A stretch of DNA of 64,000 nt from UBA5109 sp038148755. GTDB lineage: Bacteria > Pseudomonadota > Gammaproteobacteria > Pseudomonadales > Pseudohongiellaceae. Shown here piece after piece: positions 36,453-46,665 of this stretch. The stretch lies in the NCBI GenBank assembly GCA_038148755.1, contig JAYQWA010000002.1, positions 124,001 through 188,000 on the forward strand, read 5' to 3'. The notes under the pieces are model-generated. The model was not told the DNA's origin. It made no database searches and saw only the letters and a program-made list of their open reading frames with translations. The position numbers were made by a program, and so were the translations under genes. Each line of letters starts with the position of its first letter. The first letter of the stretch is position 1.

Positions 36453-38998
36453 TGCTCTGGCTAAGACTCGCCTGCAAGGAAATTTTTAATAATTTTCGTT
36501 TCAGCCTTTTCTTTATTATCAATCTATCTATCGGTTTGATTGGTTTTATCGCACTGGATTCCTTTAAAAATTCAATTGATACACACCTGAACAATAATTC
36601 CAGAGCCATTCTTACGGCTGATGCCCAGATTTCTGCCAATGCACCATTAACTGAGGTTGAACTGACTCTGGCTGATAATATTTTTAATGCCGACTATGAA
36701 TATTCCGATCAGATTTCCTTTCTTTCGATGGTGGCAGGGAATGATGCCTCACGCATGAGCCAGCTTATTGGTATTGATGGAAATTACCCGCAGTACGGGG
36801 AGTTCACTTTACAGCGTGGCGGCGTCCTGAATGATGAATTACGTCAGCAATTATTTAGCGGCAACAATATCTGGGTTGCTCAGGATTTAATGTTGACGCT
36901 GGACCTGAGTCTTGGCGACTCCATCAAAATAGGCAATGTCGATTATACGATCACAGACATCATCGAAATCGACCCCAGCAGCACGATCTCCGTGATGTCC
37001 AATTTCCCACCCATTTACATGGGCCTGGAACAAATCCAGGCAACTGGACTGATTCAGCTAGGCAGCCGTATTAATTATTCGCGATTCTATAAATTTACCG
37101 AAGACGTCAATATGGATACCTGGGAGGATGAGTTCCGTCAGGCTGAATTGGAAATTCTTGGTGATACCCGCCGCATGAGCATGACAACTCACCAGGAACG
37201 CAGTGAAGATTTGGGCCGCATCCTGGGTTATATGAATGACTATCTGGGACTGATCGCCCTTATCGCATTATTTTTAGCCGGTGTTGGTGCGGCTTATTTA
37301 TTCCGCTCATTCTTCACCAGCCGTTTTAAAGACATGGCGATTCTAATGTGTCTGGGTGGCACGCCAAAACAGGCTTACCTGATGACCCTGATACAAATTG
37401 TGCTACTTGGCGCTATCAGTGCAAGCATAGCCAGTGTTATCAGCTTTATTACCATGCCGGTATTACCTGGTTTATTTGAGGAATTTTTACCCCGCGGCTT
37501 TGAGAACCAAATGGAATTAAGCTCTTTTATTCTGGCTTTGTTTTTAGGCACTATCGGTAGCGTCATTTGCTGTCTGCCAATTCTTTCCAAAATTTATGAT
37601 CTGCACCCGATTGCCCTGTTCCACGAAAAAGTACAGCCAAGCAAAACCCTGGCACACTGGCAACGACATGTCATGAGTTATGCGCCTATTCTGATTGTCT
37701 TCTGGTTACTGGCTATCTGGCAGTCCAGCTCTGTATTGGTTGGCAGCCTGTTTATCGCTGCTTTTCTTGTCGCCATTTTTGTCCTCGGCATCGTTGCCTG
37801 GTATATCCTGAAATATTGTGGCACCTTTTCCAACCACTCTGCAGTAACTCAGAAACTTGCTCTGCGCAATTTAAACCGCAACCGCCTGGGAGCAATATCC
37901 TGCTTTCTGGCAATAGGATTGGGCTCTCTACTTATCAATCTTATTCCACAGATCGAAAAAGGCCTACAGGAAGAAATTGCCCAGCCAGATGATTTTTCTG
38001 TACCGGATTTTTTCATGTTTGACATTCAGCCCGACCAGCTTGCACCACTGGAAACTATTCTGGGTGACTACGGCCACTCGCTTTCTTTTGTTTCTCCCCA
38101 GGTGCGCGCACGTATGGAAAGTATCAATGCCGGTGAAATAACTGATATGGAAGAAACGCCGGATGAGCAGATGCAACGCCGACGTTCAGTTAATCTGACT
38201 TACCAGGACACACTGAAAAGCTCTGAAACGCTGGTGGCCGGTGAAGTCTGGGATGGCCCCTGGGTCTTTGGCTCTGATGAGCTGCCCGGAATTTCACTGG
38301 AACTGGACTTTGCTGAACGCATCAATGCGCAAATTGGTGATGTCATCAGTTTCGACGTACAAAGTGTTCCCATTAGCGGCAGAGTCATGAATTTACGGAC
38401 AGTTGACTGGAACTCATTCCAACCAAACTTTTTTATATCTTTTCAGCCTGGTGTATTAGACCCGGCACCAAAGACCTTTGTCGCTGCAGTCAGTAATGTC
38501 TCAGAAGAGCAACATCTGACTATCCAGAATGAAATCGTGGAAAACCTGCCTAATATTTCAATCATTAACGTTGGCCAACTGGTTGCCAGTATTCTGGATA
38601 TCACCAATCAGATCAGCTGGGGAATTAAAGTGATGGCCTACCTGGCCATTTTTGCTGGACTGGTCGTGTTATTTTCCATTGCCCGCTATGAGGTCAAAAC
38701 CCGTTTCTGGGAAATTAATTTATTGAAGATTCTCGGTGCTAACTTCAAGGATGTAAAACGCATGATACAAATTGAATTTGGTATTCTCGGCTTTTTTGCT
38801 GCTTTTATCGGGGTCAGCATGAGTCTGCTGATTTCTTATGCCATTTCCTGGTTTATTTTCGACAGTATCTGGGATTTATCCTGGGGCATAACCTTGTTTA
38901 GTATTATCGCTATCTCAACCTTGAGCGTACTCACTGCATTGGTAGCGACCAGGTCTGTATTGAAACAGAAACCTTTGCAGCTACTGCGAGCAGACTGA
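36452..38998 (+). CDS. ybbP: ABC transporter permease, YbbP type (FtsX-like)
   Basis: 848-residue inner-membrane protein with two FtsX-type modules: a membrane segment near residue 20, groups of segments at about 265-395 and 410-480, and a final group at about 725-835, with large periplasmic domains between. It pairs with YbbA as in other proteobacteria; the complex is thought to move a lipid or lipoprotein substrate, unproven. The end of the gene is followed directly by the tRNA-Leu promoter. Confidence 0.9.
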   Translation: MLWLRLACKEIFNNFRFSLFFIINLSIGLIGFIALDSFKNSIDTHLNNNSRAILTADAQISANAPLTEVELTLADNIFNADYEYSDQISFLSMVAGNDASRMSQLIGIDGNYPQYGEFTLQRGGVLNDELRQQLFSGNNIWVAQDLMLTLDLSLGDSIKIGNVDYTITDIIEIDPSSTISVMSNFPPIYMGLEQIQATGLIQLGSRINYSRFYKFTEDVNMDTWEDEFRQAELEILGDTRRMSMTTHQERSEDLGRILGYMNDYLGLIALIALFLAGVGAAYLFRSFFTSRFKDMAILMCLGGTPKQAYLMTLIQIVLLGAISASIASVISFITMPVLPGLFEEFLPRGFENQMELSSFILALFLGTIGSVICCLPILSKIYDLHPIALFHEKVQPSKTLAHWQRHVMSYAPILIVFWLLAIWQSSSVLVGSLFIAAFLVAIFVLGIVAWYILKYCGTFSNHSAVTQKLALRNLNRNRLGAISCFLAIGLGSLLINLIPQIEKGLQEEIAQPDDFSVPDFFMFDIQPDQLAPLETILGDYGHSLSFVSPQVRARMESINAGEITDMEETPDEQMQRRRSVNLTYQDTLKSSETLVAGEVWDGPWVFGSDELPGISLELDFAERINAQIGDVISFDVQSVPISGRVMNLRTVDWNSFQPNFFISFQPGVLDPAPKTFVAAVSNVSEEQHLTIQNEIVENLPNISIINVGQLVASILDITNQISWGIKVMAYLAIFAGLVVLFSIARYEVKTRFWEINLLKILGANFKDVKRMIQIEFGILGFFAAFIGVSMSLLISYAISWFIFDSIWDLSWGITLFSIIAISTLSVLTALVATRSVLKQKPLQLLRAD

Positions 38999-39040
38999 TT
39001 CTTACACACAATAGCGTGGGCATTATCAAATAAGTTCGGG

Positions 39041-39046
39041 TATAAT
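39041..39046 (+). promoter_or_regulatory. -10 box of tRNA-Leu promoter
   Basis: Perfect TATAAT 11 bases before the tRNA, followed by a GC-rich discriminator (GCGCGGCC) of the kind found at stringently controlled stable RNA promoters. No clear -35 hexamer was found at the usual distance. Confidence 0.6.
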
Positions 39047-39057
39047 GCGCGGCCTGT

Positions 39058-39142
<85 letters not shown>

Positions 39143-39300
39143 ACTATTTACTAAAATAACTTCTAAAATATCTTTTAAAAAAGCACCTGTTCTCAAAAGA
39201 AAGTTCTGGGAAAATATCGCCGAGAATTTACACCCAGTCGGCAGGGAGAACTGAGTTCTCCTGAACAACAAAAATCAATAGCAGCGACTGTGTGACAAAC

Positions 39301-40065
39301 TCACTCAATACGATAACCGTAGGATTCAATAATCTCTCTGGCTTGTGTACTACGCATGTAGTTCAAAAAATCAAGGGCAGCCTGATTATCTTCTCCTCGC
39401 TTTAACAGCACCGCATCCTGCTGGATAGGATTGTAATATTCATCAGGAATACGCCAGACCGACTTATCCAGAGCTAGCCTCGCACTTATTACCTGTGACA
39501 AAGCCACAAACCCCAGATCGGCGTTTTGTGACTCAACAAATTGGAAAGCCTGAGTAATATTTTCACCCTGTACCCACTTATCACGGGTACTTTCTTCAAG
39601 CCCGAGTGCCCTTAAGACCTCAACAGCAGCAACGCCATACGGTGCCAGTCTGGGATTAGCCAAAGCCAGTTTGTTGAATTCCCCCTGCCGCAGAATTTCC
39701 CCCTCGGCTAAAAGCAAAGCTGGATTTTTTGACCACAACACCAGCGTACCAACGGCATAGGTAAATCTGCTATCCGCAACAACCAGCCCCATTGACTCCA
39801 GATCTGCAGGCTTCTCCTGGTCTGCCGAAAAAAAAGCATCGAAGGGTGCACCATTATTAATCTGCGCATATATTCGGCCAGAAGAACCATAAGACACCCT
39901 TACGCTATGCTCTGACCCTGCCTCAAATTCGGCAATAATTTCATTCATCACGGGCATAAAATTGGAGGCAACAGCAATATTGATTGTTTCTGCCGAGGCA
40001 GTCAGACAACCACAACAGAATAATAACGTGAGAAAAGTTTTAAAGTGAATCTGCATAGTGTACAA
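39301..40065 (-). CDS. modA: Molybdate ABC transporter substrate-binding protein
   Basis: Periplasmic molybdate (or tungstate) binding protein. Signal peptide at residues 1-25, then INIAVASNFMPVMNEI, VSYGSSGRIYAQI and GAPFDAFFSADQEKP, which are ModA oxyanion-site regions. 254 residues is normal. The modB and modC genes are not in this window, so it is either an orphan or works with a transporter elsewhere. Confidence 0.9.
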   Translation of the reverse strand: MYTMQIHFKTFLTLLFCCGCLTASAETINIAVASNFMPVMNEIIAEFEAGSEHSVRVSYGSSGRIYAQINNGAPFDAFFSADQEKPADLESMGLVVADSRFTYAVGTLVLWSKNPALLLAEGEILRQGEFNKLALANPRLAPYGVAAVEVLRALGLEESTRDKWVQGENITQAFQFVESQNADLGFVALSQVISARLALDKSVWRIPDEYYNPIQQDAVLLKRGEDNQAALDFLNYMRSTQAREIIESYGYRIE

Positions 40066-40151
40066 ATAACAGCAACGCGTATTTCAATCCATTATTGATT
40101 TTGTACCGTGGATTGGCAAAGTTTTTTTATTACACCAGCGATAAGGCGTAA

Positions 40152-42356
40152 TTAGAATCTGAAGTTTTTGGTATATTTAACTGCGATTTCAGAATCCCGT
40201 GCACTCACACCAGAAAACACACCGTCTGAATCAAAATTATAATTAACCACCAGGAAAAAATTTTCTCCTGCCTGAGGATTCCAGTTCAGCCTGCTGTTAA
40301 GTCCTGTCGATGATGACAGATTGTCATATTGCACTAGGCTGATCCATGACCAGGTTGAGCTGAATGCCACTGTTGTTCTGAGACTGACCAGGCGGGTAAT
40401 AAAATCACCCTGCGGCAATTCAACATCGGTATAGGTATAGGAGAAATTGGCAGCAAAGCGCGGTCCCGGTTGCCAGCCTAAACCCAATCCAACTTCACGC
40501 TGATCACCATTATAAAATTCACCCTGCTTGTAACTGATATCAGGAATAACAGTCCTGAATGAAGAACTTTCAAGACCGAATTCCGCACTTGAGAAAGTAT
40601 AATCACCCGCCGGAATAACGATCCCTGGCCGGATCGGAAAATCAACCACCAGGCCTTCTCTTTCTCTTTGCACATCGAGGTACAGACGATCAGCCTGATG
40701 ACTGTTAAGACTAAAGATTCGCGATGACAGTTCTTCACTTTGCATTTCGCCGTTATCAATACGCCGGGTATGGTTATATCTGACTCTACCGAAATAATAC
40801 CGCAGCAGTGGGTTGTCACTGACGAAATAGCGCCCCTGTACCTCGGCATCGAGTCTTTCTATACCACGGCGATTGGCAAAACCAAGCGCCGGATTATATT
40901 CAGCACCAATATATCGATAGCCTAATGAGCCACTGTATCCGGTATTTTCAGTATTAATATCCAGATTCGCACTGTATGCCTTGTCATCACCCGTTAATCC
41001 ATCGGTATCGCTTTGCTGATACCAGAAATCACTGGTCAAGGTGTGGTTGGTTGCAAAGCGTGTATTTCGATACCTGAAATCGACTCCCATCAGTGAATTA
41101 TCAACCTGGCTATTCGGATCCCCCTGGGTAAAAATTGCACCCACTCTGGATTCTCCCAGAATATTTTGTGTGACACGGCCTACAATAAGTGGAGAATCAT
41201 CCACGCCGACTCTTTCTTCCTGTTGCACTATCAATGCGCCGACACTCAGGTCACCAACCCGTCCAGCCAGTTTGCCGCCGACATCAATATCCACAGGACG
41301 TCCACTTCTTGCATCCAGTCCAATACGACGTGAATAAAACGGAATGCCATTATTACTTCCACTTCCACCAAAACTGAAAATTTCGGAGTCCTGTAAAAAG
41401 AAATCTCTTTTCTCCGGGAAAAATAATGAGAAACGCGTCAGGTTTACCTGCCTGTCATCCACCTCAGTCGCCGAAAAATCAGTATTCAGGGTCAATGCCC
41501 CGGTCAGGTTAGGTGTAAATTTGTAAAAGACATCCAGTGATGGGTCAAAGCGTGAATCCGAACTGTTATTCACGTGATTCTCAGCATTTGCCACTGTTAT
41601 GGATGGCGCAATATCCAGTCCCAGTCCCTGCTGTAAACCATTCATACCAACAATCTGCCCACCGGTTGATGGGTCAATAGCACGATTAAACGAAGACCAG
41701 GCCAGCCTTTCGTTATTACGGGCAATTTCCCGCTCAACATTGAAGCCCCAGACAGTCGTATTGGGATCAAAATTCATGGTAGTAAAAGGAATGGCGATTT
41801 CAGTTGTCCAGCCCTGGTCATCAATCTGTGAATCCACCAGCCAGATGCCGGACCAGTCAAAATTAGGACTGGTTGGGCTCTCAAACACAGCATCATCTCG
41901 AATCGCGTTAGCGTTGGTCACAAAACGAAAAGCCGTTCTGCTGTTATTAAAGGTATCCAGAATGACATGGACATTATCATCAAAGCGCACTGACTGTCCC
42001 TGGATCATGGTCCGGGCGATAATTTGATCCGGATCTGTATCGAATAAACGCGCAGCGACATAAAAGTAATTATCATCATAAGTCACATAAAAAATGCTTT
42101 CCTGTGTTGGTGTGCCATGATCAACCGGATTGACCTGATGTAAATCGGTAATCACCGTTGCCTGTTGCCAGATTTCATCATCAAGCACACCATCAATCAC
42201 CGGCTCCAGTGTCGTTCGTTGGATATCGGCTGATTTTCTGATAAACACTGAACCCTCGTCAGATGACGGACTCTGCCCGTGAAGTAATGCAGGCAGCAAG
42301 CCGGATAGCAGCAGGAGATAAGAAAGGTGTTGCTTCAAGTGCTTATTAATTTGCAT
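40152..42356 (-). CDS. DUF5916-type protein with CBM9-like domain, probable outer-membrane beta barrel
   Basis: 734 residues. Signal peptide (about 1-28, ending LLHGQ). Residues about 40-240 resemble the CBM9-like fold (EPVIDGVLDDEIWQQA; YDDNYFYVAARLFD). The rest contains the DUF5916 hallmark FFPEKRDFFLQ and many alternating aromatic strands ending in KNFRF, as expected for an outer-membrane barrel. Function of the family is not established; ligand-gated or carbohydrate-related roles are speculation. Confidence 0.82.
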   Translation of the reverse strand: MQINKHLKQHLSYLLLLSGLLPALLHGQSPSSDEGSVFIRKSADIQRTTLEPVIDGVLDDEIWQQATVITDLHQVNPVDHGTPTQESIFYVTYDDNYFYVAARLFDTDPDQIIARTMIQGQSVRFDDNVHVILDTFNNSRTAFRFVTNANAIRDDAVFESPTSPNFDWSGIWLVDSQIDDQGWTTEIAIPFTTMNFDPNTTVWGFNVEREIARNNERLAWSSFNRAIDPSTGGQIVGMNGLQQGLGLDIAPSITVANAENHVNNSSDSRFDPSLDVFYKFTPNLTGALTLNTDFSATEVDDRQVNLTRFSLFFPEKRDFFLQDSEIFSFGGSGSNNGIPFYSRRIGLDARSGRPVDIDVGGKLAGRVGDLSVGALIVQQEERVGVDDSPLIVGRVTQNILGESRVGAIFTQGDPNSQVDNSLMGVDFRYRNTRFATNHTLTSDFWYQQSDTDGLTGDDKAYSANLDINTENTGYSGSLGYRYIGAEYNPALGFANRRGIERLDAEVQGRYFVSDNPLLRYYFGRVRYNHTRRIDNGEMQSEELSSRIFSLNSHQADRLYLDVQREREGLVVDFPIRPGIVIPAGDYTFSSAEFGLESSSFRTVIPDISYKQGEFYNGDQREVGLGLGWQPGPRFAANFSYTYTDVELPQGDFITRLVSLRTTVAFSSTWSWISLVQYDNLSSSTGLNSRLNWNPQAGENFFLVVNYNFDSDGVFSGVSARDSEIAVKYTKNFRF

Positions 42357-42437
42357 GTTTCCCGATTTCTTGTTTTAAAAAATTTAATAAAGTTAAACAG
42401 TCTTTAACGTAATTCAGGCGTTAAGGTTTACAAAATT

Positions 42438-43037
42438 TTACGCCACTTTTTTTTGCCATATTAAACATTGATTATTGGCCGGCATGGCCCGGTCTTCCTG
42501 CAGTTCGAATCCATTTTCTGTAGCGAGTTGATTGATCGTTTCAAAATTCCTGATACCACTTAATGGATTACGTTCTTTTAACCAAAGATCGAAACCGGCA
42601 TTACTCTCAGAGGTAAATTCACCCTGGTATTTAAATGGCCCGTAAACACAAAGAATTGCATCCTGTTTTAATACCTCACAGGCACCCCGGAAAAAATCAA
42701 CATTAAAAGCTGCCGGCATAATATGCAGGCAGTTTGCGCTGAACAAACCATCCAGCCCACTGACCGGCCAGTTTTTTTGTGTCACGTCCAGCGTTTCAGG
42801 AGGAGCGAGATTCGATAATTCTTCTCCTGCCAAGCCTGCCTTCAGGGTTTCCATATTTTCCGGAATTTCGCTGGGAATCCAGCTTAGCTCCGGTAGTTGC
42901 TCACAAAAATATAAGGCATGCTGTGCCGTGCCGCTGCCTATTTCCAGAACGCGGTCCCCAGCTTTGAAATAAGAGGAAATGACCTCGAGTATCGGTTGCT
43001 TGTTATTTTCACAAGCCTGACTAAAGGGCTCATTCAT
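42438..43037 (-). CDS. DUF938-family SAM-dependent methyltransferase-like protein
   Basis: 199 residues with a Rossmann-type SAM site: VLEIGSGTAQHALYF (motif I) at about 35-49 and LDGLFSANCLHIMP near 95-108. The N-terminal PFSQACENNKQPILEVI matches the DUF938 pattern. No signal peptide. Substrate unknown. Followed leftward by the DUF5916 gene after an 81-bp gap. Confidence 0.82.
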   Translation of the reverse strand: MNEPFSQACENNKQPILEVISSYFKAGDRVLEIGSGTAQHALYFCEQLPELSWIPSEIPENMETLKAGLAGEELSNLAPPETLDVTQKNWPVSGLDGLFSANCLHIMPAAFNVDFFRGACEVLKQDAILCVYGPFKYQGEFTSESNAGFDLWLKERNPLSGIRNFETINQLATENGFELQEDRAMPANNQCLIWQKKVA

Positions 43038-43064
43038 CCTGATTTTTTACAGAAACCTTATAAA

Positions 43065-43889
43065 TTATTGAAAGGCCGTTGGTCTGGCACCTAATGCCGC
43101 TACACGTTCTTCCAATTCGTTAAGGCTTTGTTGAATTGAATTTATAGTTTGATTCAGGCTAAGACGATATAGGTTAATGGATTCAATATCCTGTTCATTA
43201 ATATTCACCCGGTCTGCAAGACCTGAATCCTCCAGGGCCATTGAAGATTTCAAGGTATCCAGATCAGTGGTAATACTGCTCAGTTGCTGACTAATATTCA
43301 AATTATTCAGTCCTGCAACACTGCTATTCAGACTGTTTATCTGGTTACGGATGGTTTCTATTATCTGTTGATTCTGATCGAGGTTTGCCGCTTGCTGATT
43401 AATCATGCCAGCCTGATTGGCTACCACGGTTTCAATCTCGGTAATGTTTTGAGCCTGATTTTCCAGGGTGGTATTGAGTCCGCCAACATCCGAACGCAAC
43501 ACATTGCGTGCTGCCCACAGTTTATCGATTTCAGAAAAGTTAAAATCCACGCGCTCTAACAATCCCATTGAAGATTGTTCAGCCGCTTCATCGACAAGAT
43601 TCAAGCGGTTTTCCAGTTGCACAATACGGTCATTTGAGCGATCCAGAGACATTTGAGCCTGCAAGTCCTGCTGATAAAAATAATAAGCTCCCCCACCGCT
43701 GGCACACAATCCCACAGTCAATAAGGCTAACAGGAATTTTACCGCTCCACTGGTTCCCACTGGCGCAGGTGTTTGGCTGCTGATACCAGTAGACATTGAA
43801 TTGCCTCGTTTCTTTTTACGATGCGTAACCAACTCATCCCGTTCCGGAACTATTGAGAAATCATCAAAATCCTGGTCTTCTCTGCTCAT
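43065..43889 (-). CDS. Membrane-anchored coiled-coil protein, unknown
   Basis: 274 residues: acidic then Lys/Arg-rich cytosolic N-terminus (HRKKKRG), one membrane segment at about 49-70, then a long periplasmic region predicted as coiled coil (repeating Gln, Asn, Leu, Ile; about residues 80-265). It resembles single-pass coiled-coil proteins tied to the cell envelope, but I cannot name a family. It ends 27 bp before the DUF938 gene on the same strand. Confidence 0.6.
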   Translation of the reverse strand: MSREDQDFDDFSIVPERDELVTHRKKKRGNSMSTGISSQTPAPVGTSGAVKFLLALLTVGLCASGGGAYYFYQQDLQAQMSLDRSNDRIVQLENRLNLVDEAAEQSSMGLLERVDFNFSEIDKLWAARNVLRSDVGGLNTTLENQAQNITEIETVVANQAGMINQQAANLDQNQQIIETIRNQINSLNSSVAGLNNLNISQQLSSITTDLDTLKSSMALEDSGLADRVNINEQDIESINLYRLSLNQTINSIQQSLNELEERVAALGARPTAFQ

Positions 43890-43975
43890 CCGCGTATTAT
43901 ATTTGCTTTAAGCTAAAAAGTATAAAGTCCTTTAAGTTTGGCATAATCCTGATCCTCACAAACAACAGGAATAAA

Positions 43976-44515
43976 TCAAATAAGTTCAGTTTTTCCGGTC
44001 CCGATTAAAGAATCTTTCTTCTCCACAAGAAAATCCAGAAAACTTCGGGCTCTCAAGGAGAGCAAGCCTGGATCCGGGTATATCACATTTAAGGGCAGGC
44101 TGGGGACCATATAGTCTGGAAGAATCCGCTGCATAGTGCCTTGCTGCAGAAAAGGCTGTACCAGCCAGCCTGGCAAAATCGCAATACCCATTCCTGCCAG
44201 AACTGCAGCCTGCAAAGTATCCGCATCATCTGCTCTAAAGACGCACTCTAAGTCTACGGCATGACGCCCAAATTCGCTTTCAAAAACCCAGTCTGTTCTT
44301 GAACTAAATCTTGAATAGCCCAGGCATAGATGTTCATTTAATTCACTCGCCTCAGCCGGCAATGTATGGGACTGTATATATTTCGGACTTGCTACTGCAA
44401 AGCGACTGACACGACCCAGAGTGCGCATGCGTAATGAGCTGTCACTTAGTTCACCAATCCGCAAAGCCAGTTCTGCCCCTTCTTCGAGTATATTGACCTG
44501 TCTCTCTGACAGTCT
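43976..44515 (-). pseudogene. LysR-type regulator fragment, DNA-binding half deleted
   Basis: Only the effector-binding half is present. Homology begins around RLSERQVNILEEGAELALRIGEL and runs through GRVSRFAVASPKYI, AAVLAGMGIAILPGWLV and the C-terminus. The N-terminal helix-turn-helix and linker (about the first 130 residues of a LysR protein) are missing. The open frame continues to 44581, but upstream of about 44515 it reads antisense to the flavin reductase fragment. It cannot bind DNA in the usual way. Confidence 0.78.
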
Positions 44516-44516
44516 G

Positions 44517-44867
44517 GCACCGCCAACCATTCTGGTTTCAGTGATGCAAGGCAAAACCTTGAACGCAATAAAGCATTGCAACAGGTTCGCGGTTAATGTC
44601 TTGCCGGCGCTTGCTCAGGATATTTCTGATTACTTCGCGGGACACCAAATCCAGGGACCAACACCCGGTTTCGAAGCATGCCCCGGCATGCCAAAGCTCA
44701 AATCATCAATCACCTATTTCAATTGTGAAGTAGAAAGATTTATACAAATAGCAGATCACACCTTGCTGGCAGCGAAAGTGCTGGACTGCAGCTACATAGA
44801 CAAAGAACCCCTGGTGTTTTTTTCCAGTCAGTATCGCAACCTCGATATGGAAGAAGCCTGTATTTAA
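44517..44867 (+). pseudogene. Flavin reductase-like protein fragment, N-terminus deleted
   Basis: From about PPTILVSVMQGKTLNAI onward the frame matches the FMN-binding split-barrel flavin reductase family: RFAVNVLPALAQDISDYF, then FNCEVERFIQIADHTLLAAKV and EPLVFFSSQYRNL. The first strands of the domain are missing. The frame is open from 44421, but the first 32 residues are antisense LysR sequence. It ends normally before the groEL terminator. Confidence 0.75.
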
Positions 44868-44904
44868 AAGACAATTAACCCTTTAAAAAACTTTTCCTCT
44901 GCAA

Positions 44905-44935
44905 TAAAAAACCCCGCACAAAGGCGGGGTTTTTA
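44905..44935. terminator. Bidirectional terminator of groEL
   Basis: Stem ACCCCGC / GCGGGGT with flanking A-run (44906-44910) and T-run (44930-44934). It ends the leftward groESL transcript and any rightward transcript from the flavin reductase fragment. Confidence 0.9.
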
Positions 44936-44961
44936 TTAGCTGTTTACAAGCTGCAGGGGCT

Positions 44962-46596
44962 TTACATCATACCGCCCATACCGCCCATGCCACCCATATC
45001 AGGCATTGGCGCAGGTTTCTCTTCAGGTATTTCAGAAACCATCGCTTCAGTGGTAATCATCAGACCGGCAACAGAACCGGCAGCCTGCAAGGCTGAACGG
45101 GTAACTTTAGTTGGATCAAGAATACCCATCTCCAACATATCACCGTATTCTCCCGAGGCAGCATTGTAGCCATTGTTACCTTTGGAGCTGCGGACTTTAT
45201 CCAGCACCACAGAACCATCATCACCGGCGTTTTCAGAAATCTGACGTAATGGTGCAGTCAAGGCTCGTTGCAGGATATTCAGACCAACATTCTGATCTTC
45301 GTTATCACCGACAAGGCCTTCGATTTTCTGTAAGGCACGTACCAGTGCAACACCACCACCCGGTACAACACCTTCCTCTACCGCAGCACGTGTTGCATGC
45401 AGAGCATCTTCAACACGGGCTTTTTTCTCTTTCATTTCAATCTCGGTTCCGGCACCAACTTTGATCACGGCAACACCACCGGCAAGCTTAGCAACACGTT
45501 CCTGCAGTTTTTCACGATCGTAGTCTGAAGAGGTTTCTTCTATTTGCGCTCTGATCTGAGTCACACGAGCCTGAATAGCATCAGCCTGACCAGCACCATC
45601 AATAATCGTGGTGTTATCTTTAGTCATGATGACACGTTTGGCAGAACCCAGGTCTTCAACGGTAGCGCCTTCCAGATTCAAACCGACTTCTTCAGCGATA
45701 ACAGTACCGCCAGTCAGTATGCTGATATCAGCCAGCATGGCTTTACGACGATCACCAAAACCAGGTGCCTTGACCGCAGCAACTTTTACGATACCGCGCA
45801 TATTGTTAACAACCAGAGTTGCCAGGGCTTCACCTTCAACGTCTTCAGCAATTACCAGCAAAGGACGACCAGCTTTGGCAACACCTTCCAGTAATGGCAG
45901 CATTTCACGAATGTTAGACACTTTCTTCTCAACCAGAAGAATCAGTGGGTCTTCCAGTTCTACCGTCATATTGTCTTGGTTGTTTACAAAATACGGAGAG
46001 AGGTAACCGCGGTCAAACTGCATGCCTTCTACTACATCCAGTTCATTTTCCAGACCGGAACCATCTTCTACTGTGATCACACCTTCTTTACCGACTTTTT
46101 CCATGGCGTCAGCAATAATGTCACCCACAGTTGTATCAGAGTTAGCTGAGATACTACCTACTTGTGCGATTGCTTTAGTCTCAGTACAAGGCTGTGACAT
46201 TTCACCCAGTGCTTCAACAACAGCAGCAACACCTTTATCAATACCACGTTTGAGATCCATTGGGTTCATGCCCGCAGCAACTGATTTCAAACCTTCGTTC
46301 AAAATTGCCTGCGCCAAAACTGTTGCAGTGGTGGTACCGTCACCGGCCAGATCAGAAGTCTGGGAAGCAACTTCCTTCACCATCTGTGCACCCATGTTTT
46401 CAAACTTGTCTTTTAATTCAATTTCTTTTGCGACAGAAACACCGTCTTTAGTTACAGTCGGTGCGCCGAAGGATTTGTCCAGCACCACATTTCGACCTTT
46501 AGGTCCGAGGGTTACCTTTACGGCATCTGCCAGCAGGTTTACGCCCTTTAACATACGTTGGCGGGCCTTATCTCCAAATAATACTTCTTTAGCCAT
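44962..46596 (-). CDS. groEL: Chaperonin GroEL (Hsp60)
   Basis: ATP-driven 14-mer folding chamber. 544 residues. Typical motifs: VTLGPKGRNVVLDKSFG and DGTTTATVLAQAI in the equatorial domain, GGVAVIKVGAGTEIEMKEKK, and the GGM tail (DMGGMGGMGGMM). Sits 69 bp behind groES in the usual groESL operon. Confidence 0.99.
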   Translation of the reverse strand: MAKEVLFGDKARQRMLKGVNLLADAVKVTLGPKGRNVVLDKSFGAPTVTKDGVSVAKEIELKDKFENMGAQMVKEVASQTSDLAGDGTTTATVLAQAILNEGLKSVAAGMNPMDLKRGIDKGVAAVVEALGEMSQPCTETKAIAQVGSISANSDTTVGDIIADAMEKVGKEGVITVEDGSGLENELDVVEGMQFDRGYLSPYFVNNQDNMTVELEDPLILLVEKKVSNIREMLPLLEGVAKAGRPLLVIAEDVEGEALATLVVNNMRGIVKVAAVKAPGFGDRRKAMLADISILTGGTVIAEEVGLNLEGATVEDLGSAKRVIMTKDNTTIIDGAGQADAIQARVTQIRAQIEETSSDYDREKLQERVAKLAGGVAVIKVGAGTEIEMKEKKARVEDALHATRAAVEEGVVPGGGVALVRALQKIEGLVGDNEDQNVGLNILQRALTAPLRQISENAGDDGSVVLDKVRSSKGNNGYNAASGEYGDMLEMGILDPTKVTRSALQAAGSVAGLMITTEAMVSEIPEEKPAPMPDMGGMGGMGGMM

Positions 46597-46665
46597 TGTC
46601 TTAGTTCCTATTATTCAATCTGTTAGTAAAATTTAATTAAACTTTTTCGTGCCTGGCCTTCTGCC

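Noticed and set aside
44421..44516. N-terminal 32 residues of the open frame before the flavin reductase domain as real protein
   Set aside because: They are the antisense reading of the LysR fragment.
46022..46636. Long plus-strand open frame (204 codons) opposite groEL
   Set aside because: Shadow of groEL; Ser/Thr/Pro-rich composition of an antisense frame and no sensible motif.
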